A stretch of DNA of 64,000 bases, taken from assembly GCA_014695325.1 (NCBI GenBank), contig JACJNZ010000048.1:124001-188000 (forward strand), read 5' to 3'. Made by a program: the position numbers and the translations under genes. The stretch's first letter is position 1. Each line of letters opens with the position of its first letter. Below are positions 38,238 through 47,478 of the stretch, piece by piece. The notes under the pieces are model-generated. The model saw only the letters and a program-made list of their open reading frames with translations. It searched no databases and had not been told where the DNA came from. Source of the stretch: Cyanobacteria bacterium FACHB-502 (GTDB lineage: Bacteria; Cyanobacteriota; Cyanobacteriia; Elainellales; Elainellaceae).

Positions 38238-39338
38238 CTAGGACTTGTAGGCATCCACGCCTTTATTCACAAATTGCAGGGTATAGGCCTGGGTGTAGTC
38301 TGTTTCCTTTTTAAACACGCCCTGCGCCGACATGGTATCGAAGAAAGACTTCCAGCGATCGTCGGTCATCGCGCCAATGCCCTTCGCTTCAGCATCGCCC
38401 GAACTGACAATGCCGTATTCCTTCATCTTGGCAATCCCATAGGCAATTTTGTCGTCGGTCATTTTGGGATTGTCTTTTTTGATCAGCTCATTGCCCGGCG
38501 TGGGGTCGCCTTCCAGATAGCTGTACCAGCCCTTGATCGACGCATCCACAAATCGCTGGACTAAATCGGGATTTTGCTCGACCAGTTCCCGCTTACACTC
38601 GATCGTTGTGGAGTAGGGATCATAGCCGGAGTCTGCCAGCAAAAATACCAGCGGCTTAAAGCCCCCTTCTTTCTCGATGACCATCGGCTCCGAACTGAGA
38701 TAGCCCTGCTGCGCCGAGGTTTTATCTGCCAGAAACGGACCCGGATTGAAGTTATACGGACGCTTCTGGCTATCGGTATAGCCGTACTTGGCTGACAGGA
38801 AGGGCCAGAAGGTGACATTTGCCGCCGAGGAGATAAAGATCGGCTTGCCTTTGAGGTCTTCCAGTGTTTTCACGCCCTGATCCGGGTGAACAATCAGCAC
38901 TTGCGGGTCTTTCTGGAAAAGCGAGGCAACGGTGACTTTAGGAATGCCTTCTTCGATCGCTTTAATCGCGTCTGAGCCATAGCCCATAAAGAAGTCGATC
39001 GCTCCACCCATCAAGAGCTGAGTGCCGTTCACCTGCGGACCACCCATTTTGACCGTGACATCCAAGCCATAGTCTTTGTAAATTCCGGTAGCAACTGCCT
39101 GATAAAAGCCGCCGTGTTCTGCCTGAGCGTACCAGTTTGTGCCGTAAGTAATCTTGGTGAGTTCACTGCTTGCAGGGCTGGCAGCCGGAGAACTGGCAGT
39201 AGGCGATTCTGTTGCAGCGGGCGGTTGGCTACTCGCACAGGCAGTTACAATGCTGCTTCCGACCGTCAACGCGCCGTACTGCAAAAATTTGCGGCGATTT
39301 ATTCCAGCAAAGAAAAGTGAATCTCTTGAGCGACTCAT
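38238..39338 (-). CDS. ABC transporter substrate-binding lipoprotein (NMT1/ThiY-like)
   Basis: This is a 366-residue periplasmic binding protein. The N-terminus has a twin-arginine-like motif (NRRKFLQYG) and a hydrophobic stretch ending in a lipobox (IVTAC), so it should be a lipoprotein exported folded or by Sec. A Pro/Ser/Ala-rich linker leads into the NMT1/ThiY fold (ITYGTNWYAQAEHGGFYQAVATGIYKDYGLDV ... VKMGGPQVNGTQLLMGGAIDF). ThiY-type proteins bind pyrimidine thiamine precursors such as formylaminopyrimidine. With a deaminase in the same operon, uptake of a pyrimidine or other ring compound is a reasonable inference. It is the first gene of the operon. Confidence 0.88.
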   Translation of the reverse strand: MSRSRDSLFFAGINRRKFLQYGALTVGSSIVTACASSQPPAATESPTASSPAASPASSELTKITYGTNWYAQAEHGGFYQAVATGIYKDYGLDVTVKMGGPQVNGTQLLMGGAIDFFMGYGSDAIKAIEEGIPKVTVASLFQKDPQVLIVHPDQGVKTLEDLKGKPIFISSAANVTFWPFLSAKYGYTDSQKRPYNFNPGPFLADKTSAQQGYLSSEPMVIEKEGGFKPLVFLLADSGYDPYSTTIECKRELVEQNPDLVQRFVDASIKGWYSYLEGDPTPGNELIKKDNPKMTDDKIAYGIAKMKEYGIVSSGDAEAKGIGAMTDDRWKSFFDTMSAQGVFKKETDYTQAYTLQFVNKGVDAYKS

Positions 39339-39433
39339 GCCATTACCCTCTTAATCGGTAAATCCTGGTTTTAAAGAAACGTGAAGCGACCCTCACTTGA
39401 ACCTACTAAAACCAATGCTTGCTGATTGTACCT

Positions 39434-40411
39434 TCAGCTACTTTTTCCCTCAGAGCGATGCACTACCCACTCCATCACCTGGTCGCCCAGTCGTAGATTG
39501 CTCAGCCGATCGATTTCTCGAATTCCGGTGGGGCTAGTCACGTTTACTTCTGTTAGGTATCCCCCGATCACATCGATTCCCACAAAATACAGCCCATCGC
39601 GCTGCAACGTTGGAGCCAGTTCTGCACAAATTTGCCGATCGCGATCGGTCACTTCTGCTGCCGCCACACGCCCTCCGACTGCCATATTGCCGCGAAAGTC
39701 TTTTCCGGTGGGAATGCGATTGACCGCGCCGATCGGCTCGCCGTTGAGCAGAATCACCCGCTTATCGCCGTCTTTGGCTTCGGGCAGGTAGGCCTGTACC
39801 ATGATCGGGTAAGTCTGCTGCTGCGTACTGATCTCAACCAGCGAGTTGAAATTGCGATCGTCCGGCTGCACAAACAGAATACCTTCTCCTGCCTTGCCGC
39901 CCAAAGGCTTCATCACGGCTGCGCCCTGTTGCTCGACAAACTGGCGAATCACCTGTTTATCCTGCGCCACGATCGTCTCTGGAATCACCTTGGTGAATTG
40001 CAGCGCGTACATTTTTTCGTTGGCCGCTCTCAAGCCGCCGGGCGAGTTGACCACTAACGTTTTCCCCGGATCAACGTAATCCAGAATGTAAGTCGCGTAA
40101 AGATAAGGCACATTCACAGGCGGGTCGGTTCGCATAAATACCGCATCCATTGCTTCCAGGGGCAGCAAAACCTGTTCGCCCACCTGAAACCAGGGATTCT
40201 CTGCCTGCCAGCGTCCCTCGACCAGTTTGACTGGCTTCAGCTTGACCGATCGCAGCAATCCATACGCTTTGCCCGACGACACACTGAGCAGCTTTGCCTC
40301 CGTGATCCAAACCTCATGCCCTAACCCCTGTGCCGCCTCCATTAACGCCACACTCGTATCGTGACCGGGATCAAGGCGATCGATCGGGTCAATAATAAAT
40401 GCAAATTTCAC
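39434..40411 (-). CDS. gshB: Glutathione synthetase
   Basis: GshB joins gamma-glutamylcysteine and glycine. The start MKFAFIIDPIDRLDPGHDTS and the ATP-grasp stretches AVMKPLGGKAGEGILFVQPDD and YFVGIDVIGGYLTEVNVTSPTGIREI are characteristic, and 325 residues is the usual length. It is preceded on the same strand, 39 bases away, by the glutaredoxin gene, so both glutathione-system genes are probably on one transcript. Confidence 0.97.
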   Translation of the reverse strand: MKFAFIIDPIDRLDPGHDTSVALMEAAQGLGHEVWITEAKLLSVSSGKAYGLLRSVKLKPVKLVEGRWQAENPWFQVGEQVLLPLEAMDAVFMRTDPPVNVPYLYATYILDYVDPGKTLVVNSPGGLRAANEKMYALQFTKVIPETIVAQDKQVIRQFVEQQGAAVMKPLGGKAGEGILFVQPDDRNFNSLVEISTQQQTYPIMVQAYLPEAKDGDKRVILLNGEPIGAVNRIPTGKDFRGNMAVGGRVAAAEVTDRDRQICAELAPTLQRDGLYFVGIDVIGGYLTEVNVTSPTGIREIDRLSNLRLGDQVMEWVVHRSEGKSS

Positions 40412-40450
40412 AAAGACGACTCCGAAAGAGGGCAGAAAAGAGCGTTCCGA

Positions 40451-40711
40451 TTAAGCTTGCAGCATAGGGTCAAGCTTGCCACTTGCATTGAGGGCATACA
40501 GATCATCGCAGCCGCCCACATGCTGCCTGTCAATAAAAATTTGGGGAAGACTGCGCCGCCCGTTTGCCCGCTTCGCCATTTCCGCCCGAGCCGCCTCATC
40601 GCCATCAATGCAGTATTCTTCAAAGTCCACTCCCTTTTGCTTCAGGAGGGCTTTTGCCCGAATACAAAAAGGGCAGGTACTCCAGGTATAAATCTCAACT
40701 TCAACAGCCAT
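40451..40711 (-). CDS. grxC: Glutaredoxin 3
   Basis: This 86-residue thioredoxin-fold protein reduces disulfides using glutathione. The dithiol active site is Cys13-Pro-Phe-Cys16 in TWSTCPFCIRAKALL, with the cis-proline and glutathione-binding segment RRSLPQIFIDRQHVGGCDDL. CPFC is a common cyanobacterial variant of CPYC. It is the first gene of a gshB pair. Confidence 0.95.
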   Translation of the reverse strand: MAVEVEIYTWSTCPFCIRAKALLKQKGVDFEEYCIDGDEAARAEMAKRANGRRSLPQIFIDRQHVGGCDDLYALNASGKLDPMLQA

Positions 40712-41026
40712 AAGAAATGTCCGTTCCGCTGTGCTTGCAACAATTATCTTTATCTTCCCCTAGTGTAAGCCAATCGCGCGATGCAAGCTGGGTTTCAGGC
40801 AATGGGGCGAGAAATGGAGCGATCGAGCGCAGGTCGTTGAAACTCAGTTTTGCTGCAAGGAGAATGACGCGGTCTCGATCGCTTGGGGTAGTGCCCGGGC
40901 AGAGGGTCAGAGCAGCACTCCGGCAGGAATGTCGATCGAAACCCTAATTTCTTCAAAGGGTTTGCATCGATTTCAATCTAGTGAGCCATAATTGACGAAG
41001 TTTTTTGCTAGAGTGCTTGATCTCGT
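40712..41026. other. Divergent promoter region between grxC and the PPC-domain gene
   Basis: About 315 bases. Both flanking genes start here. No gene, repeat or clear operator is seen. Confidence 0.4.
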
Positions 41027-41500
41027 ATGCTCAAATCCTTGATGTTCAAGTCTTTCCTGCCGCTGATGGTTCCCGCAACGCTGGCGATCGGCTCATGGGT
41101 CGCTATCGCTCAAACGGCTGTCGCTCAAACTGCATCTTCCCAGTCTTCTCTCTATCGTCCAATTCCAATGCCGTCGAGCAATGAGGTCAGCGATAGCATC
41201 ACAGACCAGGACATTCCTACTGGCTTTGGCGGGTTTGCGCGAGACTATCTGGTGGACTTCAAGGAAGGCGATCAGGTCGTGATTGATTTGACTTCAGACC
41301 AGTTCGATACCATCCTGACTCTGATTGCGCCTGATGGCTCAACCGTTGCTGAGAATGACGATGGACCCGACGGCACGACAAATTCGCTGCTGTTTGCTCG
41401 CGTTACTCGCCCCGGCAATTACATTGTGCGCGTCAGTCCTTATGCTGGACAAGGTGTAGGTGCGTTCACGCTCAAGGTAACAAAGCTCCGCCCAATCTAA
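41027..41500 (+). CDS. Secreted protein with a PPC (pre-peptidase C-terminal) domain
   Basis: This is a 157-residue protein with an N-terminal signal peptide (hydrophobic about residues 8-30, cleavage likely after VAQT or AVAQ near 34). The rest is one beta-sandwich PPC domain: DYLVDFKEGDQVVIDLTSDQFDTILTLIAPDGSTVAENDDG, then PGNYIVRVSPYAGQGVGAFTLKV. PPC domains are usually attached to secreted proteases. Here it stands alone, which is common in cyanobacteria. It probably acts in the periplasm or outside. Partner unknown. Confidence 0.85.
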   Translation: MLKSLMFKSFLPLMVPATLAIGSWVAIAQTAVAQTASSQSSLYRPIPMPSSNEVSDSITDQDIPTGFGGFARDYLVDFKEGDQVVIDLTSDQFDTILTLIAPDGSTVAENDDGPDGTTNSLLFARVTRPGNYIVRVSPYAGQGVGAFTLKVTKLRPI

Positions 41501-41516
41501 TCGCTGCGATCGCAAG

Positions 41517-41599
41517 CTGTGGTTCTTCCATTCGCAACCCTATGGTACGGGGTACAATCTAGCGACCTAGTCTAGCTCTGAAGAACGGAGAACCACAGG
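41517..41599 (+). repeat. 10-bp perfect inverted repeat enclosing an 83-base possible structured RNA
   Basis: CTGTGGTTCT (41517-41526) is complementary to AGAACCACAG (41590-41599). The 63 bases between contain smaller dyads (accc with gggt near 41540-41556; ctag repeats near 41560-41572). It lies between the PPC-domain gene and tRNA-Phe. It could be a small RNA or a 3' UTR structure; there is no T-run. Confidence 0.4.
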
Positions 41600-41685
41600 T
41601 TTACAGTCAGCCGGAAAAGCAAACAAAAAGCTTGCCAATCTTTCCTAAAGTTTGCTAATTTAATTAAGCACACAAAGCACGCCCT

Positions 41686-41758
<73 letters not shown>

Positions 41759-42136
41759 TACTTTTCAGAGATCGACCAAAAAATCTTCACGAAGTTCGCT
41801 TACTTTGTACCAAGCAAATCATGGTTTGGGCAATGCGAGCTTGCAGTCAGATTGCTTAGTAGGGGGATTCAAATCCGGCGGATTCGTCAAAGGAAGCCAC
41901 ATCTGCTTGGTAATCCCTCTGCTCCTGATATTCGCCGATCGCGTGATAGACCGCTATCAGCAGAAATTTTCCGATCGTTCAAAGGATTGGCTTTACGAAA
42001 AAGCCTTCTACGATCTGGACAGAGATAGGCAGTAGCAGTAATCGAATACGCATTAAAGAACGCCAACTGCTTAGGGCAGCCAATGTTCTAAATTTGCCGT
42101 CATCCAACCCGGTTAAATTAGTGATATGCAGCGTTG
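41759..42136. other. 378-base region after tRNA-Phe
   Basis: No firm gene. A plus-strand frame at 41805-42035 (76 codons) ends in a charged, protein-like tail (RYQQKFSDRSKDWLYEKAF), so a small or decayed gene cannot be excluded. There is no clear ribosome-binding site. Confidence 0.35.
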
Positions 42137-43195
42137 TTATGGCGTAATTGCGACCTTAATCACCTTTCGATCGCGCATGTCACAAAACACTTGCTCCAGG
42201 TTTTTAAGCGGCTGCCGATCACTCACCATTAGTTCAAAGGGCAGGGTGTAGCTTGCCAGCATTGCTACCGCTTCGCGCACAAAGAAGGGAGTATTGTGAA
42301 ACACGCCTTTGAGGGTAAGTTCGCAGTAGTGAAGCTGCTCGGTGCTGACGGTGATGGACGTGTCGCGGGGACAGCCGCCGAAGAGATTAACTGTAGCTCC
42401 CGGACGGCCAGAGGCGATCGCCGTTTCCCAAACTTGAGGTGATCCGGTCGCTTCGATAATTACATCTGCACCCCAGCCATCGGTCAGTTCTTTTACAGCG
42501 GCAGGAATGTCTGTGACTTGACGGTGATTAAACGTGCGGACTGCGCCAAACTGTTTACCGATTTCCAGCCGTTGATTGCTGCCGCCAAACAGGAAAATTT
42601 CTGGGGGAGCCTGCCGCTGCTGATCTCGGTTGCCCGTGTAACCCAAGCTCAATGCTGCCACAAACATCAGCCCGATCGCTCCATCGCCCAACACAACTAC
42701 GCGGTCGCCCGGTTTCACATTTGATCGTGCGACGCCATGCAGTACACAGGCAAGCGGTTCAGTCAAAGCTGCCAGCGCATCGGGGAGTCCTTCAGGAATC
42801 GGGAGGAGGTTGTCTCGGACGATCGGGGCAGGGATTTTGAGGTACTCGGCGAATGTACCGTTGTTGAAGCACAGGTCAGTGCAGAGGGAATATTCCTGTT
42901 TTTTGCAGAAGAAGCACTCGTGACAGGGTGCAGAATTATTTGCCACAACGCGATCGCCCACCTTCCATCCCGTTATGCCTTCGCCCAGTGCCACAATTTG
43001 TCCGGCAGCTTCATGTCCAAACAGGGTCGGAGGCTTAAGCATTCGGGCATGACCACCCCTGCGCCAGACTTTGAGATCGGTGCCGCAGGTGGTTGCTGCG
43101 TTGACGCGAATGATGACTTCTCCCGGGGCGGGAGTTGGGTCGGCAACCGATTCGAGCCGCAAATCTTCCTGACCGTACAAAACTGCTGCTAACAC
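42137..43195 (-). CDS. Zinc-dependent alcohol dehydrogenase (MDR family)
   Basis: This medium-chain dehydrogenase of about 352 residues shows catalytic zinc ligands in TTCGTDLK and FGHEAAGQI, a four-cysteine structural-zinc lobe in CHECFFCKKQEYSLC, and the NAD-binding glycine motif VVLGDGAIGLMFVAAL. It resembles sorbitol or threonine dehydrogenase-like enzymes, and the substrate cannot be named. The frame is open to 43300, but the added residues do not look like family sequence. I prefer the GTG at 43195 (VLAAVLYGQEDLRLESV), which begins exactly at the conserved first strand. It appears monocistronic. Confidence 0.88.
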   Translation of the reverse strand: MLAAVLYGQEDLRLESVADPTPAPGEVIIRVNAATTCGTDLKVWRRGGHARMLKPPTLFGHEAAGQIVALGEGITGWKVGDRVVANNSAPCHECFFCKKQEYSLCTDLCFNNGTFAEYLKIPAPIVRDNLLPIPEGLPDALAALTEPLACVLHGVARSNVKPGDRVVVLGDGAIGLMFVAALSLGYTGNRDQQRQAPPEIFLFGGSNQRLEIGKQFGAVRTFNHRQVTDIPAAVKELTDGWGADVIIEATGSPQVWETAIASGRPGATVNLFGGCPRDTSITVSTEQLHYCELTLKGVFHNTPFFVREAVAMLASYTLPFELMVSDRQPLKNLEQVFCDMRDRKVIKVAITP

Positions 43196-43623
43196 GATGT
43201 TGCTGTCCCAAACACTGAACTTCCTGATTTTACGGGAATTTGGAAAGTACTGAAGCGATCGCAGCGGATATTGGAGGAGTATGAGAGGTACTCCATGCAT
43301 GATGCAGCAACGCTGGAGAGCAGTGTTTTTTGCGGAATTGACGAACTCTGTGCGGCGATCGCTCTACCAATGCTCGAATCGCTAGATTTAGTCCACCTCA
43401 CTTCCTTATCTTTGTGAAAGCCGAAATTCCTTCAATCTTCAAAGTTTCCCCGGATTGACTTGCATTTAATTGACCTGATTGATGGAACTAAAACCTTTAA
43501 CCACCAACAAAACAAAATTGTTGTTACACGGCAACTCAGAATTAATGAGCTAGAGAGGCAGTTCGGACGGTCATCGTCGTAAAATACTCAGGCTTGTGGC
43601 AGCAAATAACTACAGGAAAATTT
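43196..43623. other. Region between the dehydrogenase gene and mtnP
   Basis: About 430 bases between divergent genes. A plus-strand open frame runs from about 43198 to a TGA near 43419 and reads like protein in places (SQRILEEYERYSMHDAATL), but no good start or ribosome-binding site precedes it. The mtnP promoter should lie in the last 150 bases. Confidence 0.35.
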
Positions 43624-44496
43624 ATGGAACCGATCAAAATTGGCATTATTGGCGGCAGCGGCCTTTATAAGATGGAAGCACTCAAGGACGTTGAGGAAGT
43701 AGAAATTGACACGCCCTTTGGGAAGCCCTCGGATGCGCTGATTGTCGGAACGCTCGATGGAACCAGGGTGGCATTTCTGGCACGGCATAACCGCAATCAC
43801 ACGCTGACGCCGTCGGAACTTCCATTTCGGGCAAACGTCTATGCAATGAAGAAGCTCGGCGTGGAATATTTGATTTCAGCGTCGGCAGTCGGTTCACTGC
43901 GGGAGGAGGCAAAGCCCCTCGATATGGTGATTCCTGATCAGTTTATTGATCGCACTAAAAATCGCGCCTCGACCTTTTTTGGCGAAGGTATTGTGGCGCA
44001 TATTGCGTTCGGCGACCCGGTTTGTCACAAGCTGGCGGGCGTGTTGTCTGAGGCGATCGAGAGTCTAGACTTGCCCGATGTCACACTGCACCGGAGTGGA
44101 ACCTACGTTTGTATGGAAGGTCCGGCTTTCTCGACCAAGGCAGAATCCAATCTGTATCGAAGCTGGGGCGCAACGATTATTGGCATGACGAATTTGCCCG
44201 AAGCAAAGCTGGCGCGGGAAGCCGAAATCGCCTATGCCACCCTTGCCCTTGTCACCGACTACGACTGCTGGCATCCTGACCACGACAGCGTGACTGTCGA
44301 TCTCGTGATCGCCAATCTCACCAAAAATGCCGTGAACGCCCAACGAGTGATTCGAGAAACGGTGCGCCGTCTCAGCGAAACCCCGTTTGTCTCTGATGCT
44401 CACTCTGCTCTAAAGTACGCCATTATTACGCCCCTCGACAAAGCTCCTGTCGAAACCAAAGACAAACTCCATCTACTATTACAAAAGTACCTATGA
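43624..44496 (+). CDS. mtnP: S-methyl-5'-thioadenosine phosphorylase
   Basis: MtnP splits methylthioadenosine, a by-product of polyamine synthesis, into adenine and methylthioribose-1-phosphate for methionine salvage. The 290-residue protein starts [18 protein letters not shown] and carries [21 protein letters not shown] (phosphate and ribose contacts), [19 protein letters not shown] and [17 protein letters not shown]. The ATG at 43624 has AGGAAAA just ahead and gives the normal family start. The GTG/ATG options upstream do not. Its stop overlaps the start of the next gene by four bases (ATGA). Confidence 0.95.
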   Translation: MEPIKIGIIGGSGLYKMEALKDVEEVEIDTPFGKPSDALIVGTLDGTRVAFLARHNRNHTLTPSELPFRANVYAMKKLGVEYLISASAVGSLREEAKPLDMVIPDQFIDRTKNRASTFFGEGIVAHIAFGDPVCHKLAGVLSEAIESLDLPDVTLHRSGTYVCMEGPAFSTKAESNLYRSWGATIIGMTNLPEAKLAREAEIAYATLALVTDYDCWHPDHDSVTVDLVIANLTKNAVNAQRVIRETVRRLSETPFVSDAHSALKYAIITPLDKAPVETKDKLHLLLQKYL

Positions 44497-45575
44497 ATCG
44501 CTCATATCTTTTGGGATTATCTGCCATTGGGGTGCTGCTTACCACTTCACCTATGCTGCTGTCTGCGCCAGGAATGGTTCAGCCTGCGCTTGCTCAGCGC
44601 GTCGTTGAAGTCACACCGCCCAGCAACAGCACCAACGTTTCGCCCAATGCCTTTATCTCGGGGCAGTTCGACGCCTCTGGGACGATCGATGTCAGATCAG
44701 TTCGCATCTTTGTTAACGGCCAGGATGTGACGAGCCAAAGCTCGGTAACGCCCAATTTCTTTACCTACCGTCCTACTCAGAGCTTGCCCTCTGGAGTCAA
44801 TCAGGTGCGGGTGGAATATCGCAACAACAACGGCGAACAGCGGACGCTTGCCTGGTCTTTCTCGGTGCAGGGGCAGCCGCTTCAGCTTACATCTGTTACC
44901 ACTAATGCCGGAGTTGCACCGCTGAATACAGGTTCAACCCTGACTGTGACGATCAATGGCACTCCTGGACTGCAAGCCTCGGTGCTGCTGGTTCAGGATG
45001 GACGAACCGTACGTGAATTGCCTGCAACGGAGACTTCGTCGGGCGTGTATCGGGTCAACTACACAGTGCAGTCGGGCGATCGCTCAGCGGAAACGGCAAT
45101 CCTGGCACGTCTGCGTCGTCAAACCCAATCCGTTTATGGGGCAGTGGCTCAGCCTATTGCCTTTAATACCTCGGTCGGAACACCTCCAGGGGGAAATACG
45201 GGCGGCAATCCCGGAGGAAATACAGGTGGCAACACGGGCGGTAATACTGCCGAACTTCAACCCCGATTCACCAACTATCAGGACGGCGGACGAGTCGGTA
45301 GAAACGGCTTTACGCTGGTGGGTCAAACCCGACCGAATGCGAGAGTTCAGGTAAATATCCTGGGCAGCGCGACCGTCCTCGGCGTTCCCGTAGGTGGGGA
45401 AGTGATTGTTGATCGGGAATTTACCGCAGACAATAACGGACGGTTTGAAGTGACAGTTCCGCCGCCCAGAATTGCGGTTCCGGGATTACGCTATCGAATT
45501 CGGGCAACGGCGATCGAGGGCAACCAGGCCAGCCAGACGACCGAGATTATTTTGCGCCAGCAAATCGAACGTTAA
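44493..45575 (+). CDS. Secreted protein with Ig-like domains and a Gly/Asn linker
   Basis: This is a 360-residue exported protein. A signal peptide occupies about residues 1-35 (ending PALAQ). Two or three beta-sandwich, Ig-like segments follow (about 36-125, [24 protein letters not shown]; about 126-225), then a flexible linker [20 protein letters not shown] (about 232-251), and a final beta domain (about 255-360) with [17 protein letters not shown]. The domains suggest binding to surface polymers or self-association. Translation is coupled to mtnP by an ATGA overlap, which is odd for such different products. The 3' end carries a tandem repeat that duplicates its stop codon. Confidence 0.82.
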   Translation: MNRSYLLGLSAIGVLLTTSPMLLSAPGMVQPALAQRVVEVTPPSNSTNVSPNAFISGQFDASGTIDVRSVRIFVNGQDVTSQSSVTPNFFTYRPTQSLPSGVNQVRVEYRNNNGEQRTLAWSFSVQGQPLQLTSVTTNAGVAPLNTGSTLTVTINGTPGLQASVLLVQDGRTVRELPATETSSGVYRVNYTVQSGDRSAETAILARLRRQTQSVYGAVAQPIAFNTSVGTPPGGNTGGNPGGNTGGNTGGNTAELQPRFTNYQDGGRVGRNGFTLVGQTRPNARVQVNILGSATVLGVPVGGEVIVDREFTADNNGRFEVTVPPPRIAVPGLRYRIRATAIEGNQASQTTEIILRQQIER

Positions 45576-45648
45576 GTGCGCCAGCAAATCGAACGTTAAG
45601 TGCGCCAGCAAATCGAACGTTAAATGCGCCAGCAAATCGAGCACTAGA
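45553..45648 (+). repeat. 24-bp tandem repeat (three full copies and a partial) spanning the stop codon
   Basis: Units begin tgcgccagcaaatcgaacg at 45553, 45577 and 45601, with a diverged fourth at 45625. The first unit contains the last seven codons and TAA of the Ig-like gene, so each further unit repeats that RQQIER-stop sequence, preceded by GTG or ATG. It is a slippage-type duplication of a gene end. Confidence 0.9.
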
Positions 45649-45691
45649 CTGAAACCGCCGCTCAACTTCTGCATTTTCAGGAAGACAAACC

Positions 45692-46240
45692 ATGCCAAAA
45701 CTCCAATCCCGGATGCTGACCCTGATTGCAGGACTTCTAAGCGCAATCATGCCGCTGGCTGCAACAACTGCACTGGCTGCCGGACGGGTGACGTGGAAGT
45801 ACAAAATCTTTCGGGGGTCGGTTCCGGTTGAGGAGTTGACGGCTCTGGCGGAGCAGGGTGAGGTATCACCAACGCTGGAAAGGCTGATGAAGCGATCGGG
45901 ACAAAACCCGACTGATGTGCAGGAAGCCCTGAGCCGGGAGGTTAGGGTCGATCAGGTTACGCTCGATCGCTTTTTGAACAGTCCGCTGGGTGAGGTTACC
46001 CTACGGCAGCTAAGTGATTACGTTCATACCCCATCCCGGACGGCCGATACTCAGGCAATGCGGGCGGCTCTCGTTCTATCTGCCAGCGAGGACGATCGAA
46101 TTAGCCTGATCGAAGTGGTGCAAAATTACCCGGCGGGCGCAGTCGTGGTCGAAGGCGATCGAATTGCAGAAGCCGCCGAGCTGCTAAATACCCTCCAGGG
46201 AGGGCTGCAAAATCTCCTGGAGGGCTTTCGCTTATTCTAA
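45692..46240 (+). CDS. Secreted DUF1400-type protein
   Basis: This is a 182-residue protein with a signal peptide (hydrophobic about 10-30, LAA cleavage). The mature part (VTWKYKIFRGSVPVEELTALAEQGEVSPTLERLMKRSGQ) matches the DUF1400 region that in cyanobacteria is found alone or in front of alpha/beta hydrolases. No hydrolase domain follows here, and the 182 residues appear to be only the N-terminal module. The gene end (46191-46226) contains a long inverted repeat, ccctccagg with cctggaggg. Function is unknown. Confidence 0.72.
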   Translation: MPKLQSRMLTLIAGLLSAIMPLAATTALAAGRVTWKYKIFRGSVPVEELTALAEQGEVSPTLERLMKRSGQNPTDVQEALSREVRVDQVTLDRFLNSPLGEVTLRQLSDYVHTPSRTADTQAMRAALVLSASEDDRISLIEVVQNYPAGAVVVEGDRIAEAAELLNTLQGGLQNLLEGFRLF

Positions 46241-46323
46241 TTTGCTCGTTTGAACCAGTTTCTCTCTTTGAACTCGTTTCTCTTAATAAGAGCAGCTAGG
46301 TAAGAGCAGTCTTGTGCGATCGT

Positions 46324-46343
46324 CTCCAGCTCCATTTCTGGAG
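46324..46343 (+). terminator. Weak hairpin between convergent genes
   Basis: CTCCAG pairs with CTGGAG around an eight-base loop, followed after about 20 bases by runs of T (gcttttttacaagctttt). It could end the DUF1400-type gene transcript, though the spacing to the T-run is longer than usual. Confidence 0.35.
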
Positions 46344-46381
46344 GCTCATTCTTATTGCAAGCTTTTTTACAAGCTTTTATA

Positions 46382-46579
46382 TTAGTAGGCTAAAGTTTCC
46401 AGGGTCTCGCGCAGGTAGCGGCTAACGAGCTGGTCAAGGGTCTGCTCAGCAGTATGGAACGTCAGCGATCGTTCTGCCTGCCACCGGTGGAAACCAGAAC
46501 TGGCTGTAATGGCTTGCTTGAGGTTGTCCCAAATCAAATCATCCGAAAACGAAGCGGGGGCGGACGAAGGAGAAGTCAT
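46382..46579 (-). CDS. Small conserved-type hypothetical protein
   Basis: This is a 65-residue soluble protein, start MTSPSSAPASFSDDLIWDNL at 46579. An in-frame ATG 12 bases further upstream is possible. The sequence is one polar leader and two or three amphipathic helices (WDNLKQAITASSGFHRWQAER, TLDQLVSRYLRETLETLAY). It has no cysteines or known motif. It stands alone between convergent and divergent neighbours. I do not recognise it. Confidence 0.6.
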   Translation of the reverse strand: MTSPSSAPASFSDDLIWDNLKQAITASSGFHRWQAERSLTFHTAEQTLDQLVSRYLRETLETLAY

Positions 46580-46786
46580 AGTTACCTGCAAAACTGCTGT
46601 GAGTGTGAGAAATAAGGCGATACCTACTCACAGCATAGCGTAGCCCTACTGATTGGCTGTGCTGTAGAACACGGATCTCAGCCTTTTGCAGGGCTTTTTA
46701 CATGAAACTGGGCAGAATCAAGCCTGAGAAATACAGGCTTCTGTATCTTTTCTGATAAAAGTGATAAGGGAAGCGAAAGGTCCTTT

Positions 46787-47455
46787 ATGGCTGACTCACA
46801 CCCCGAAATTGATCTCGCTGGCTTTATCGAGCATGCCCTGCTAACTCCAACGGCAACCCCTGAGGATGTCTCACGCTGTTGTGCAGAAGCCGATCGCTAT
46901 AAGTTTGCGACAGTTTGTGTCTATCCTACCCATGTGAAGCAGGCAGTCGAGATCCTGCGTAATAAGTTTCCTAAAATTTGCACGGTGATCGGGTTTCCGG
47001 CAGGTGCAACGACTTCGGCAGTCAAGCTTTATGAGGCTCAGGAAGCCGTCGAAAACGGAGCCAGCGAGCTGGATGTGGTGCTCAATTTAGGCTGGCTAAA
47101 GGTCGGCAAAACCAACGAGCTGCACCATGAACTGGCAGAAATCTGTGAGTTAGGCCAGCCTGTGAAGGCAATTTTGGAAATGGCACTGCTGATCGACGAC
47201 GAAAAAAAAATGGCAGCCGATGTTTGTTTAGATGCAGGAGTGGCTTACCTGAAAACGAGTACGGGCTGGTTTGGCGGCGCAACGATCGAGGACGTTAAGC
47301 TGCTTAAGCAGTTCACTAAAGACCGGGTAGGCATCAAAGCAGCGGGGGGAATCCGTACCGTTGAGCAAGCGATCGACCTGATTGTGGCAGGCGCAACCCG
47401 GTTGGGCACTTCGCGAGGCGTCGAACTCATGCGCCAACGCGATACCCTGAAGTAG
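46787..47455 (+). CDS. deoC: Deoxyribose-phosphate aldolase
   Basis: DeoC cleaves 2-deoxyribose-5-phosphate to glyceraldehyde-3-phosphate and acetaldehyde, in deoxynucleoside salvage. The Schiff-base lysine is Lys156 in [11 protein letters not shown]. Other family segments are [19 protein letters not shown] and [19 protein letters not shown], and the length (222) is normal. The next gene, recO, starts 23 bases after its stop and is probably co-transcribed. Confidence 0.97.
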   Translation: MADSHPEIDLAGFIEHALLTPTATPEDVSRCCAEADRYKFATVCVYPTHVKQAVEILRNKFPKICTVIGFPAGATTSAVKLYEAQEAVENGASELDVVLNLGWLKVGKTNELHHELAEICELGQPVKAILEMALLIDDEKKMAADVCLDAGVAYLKTSTGWFGGATIEDVKLLKQFTKDRVGIKAAGGIRTVEQAIDLIVAGATRLGTSRGVELMRQRDTLK

Positions 47456-47478
47456 GGGAGGCGACACGCGGAAGGACT

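Noticed and set aside
41861-41880. T-arm-like sequence (GGATTCAAATCC) downstream of tRNA-Phe
   Set aside because: No acceptor, anticodon or D arm can be paired around it, so it is not a tRNA.
45553-45648. CRISPR-like array
   Set aside because: The 24-bp units are directly adjacent without spacers, so this is a tandem repeat and not a CRISPR array. No cas genes are present.
45472-45831. 119-codon plus-strand frame across the 24-bp repeat
   Set aside because: Its repeated CASKSNVK translation comes from the tandem repeat, and it overlaps the two real genes on either side.
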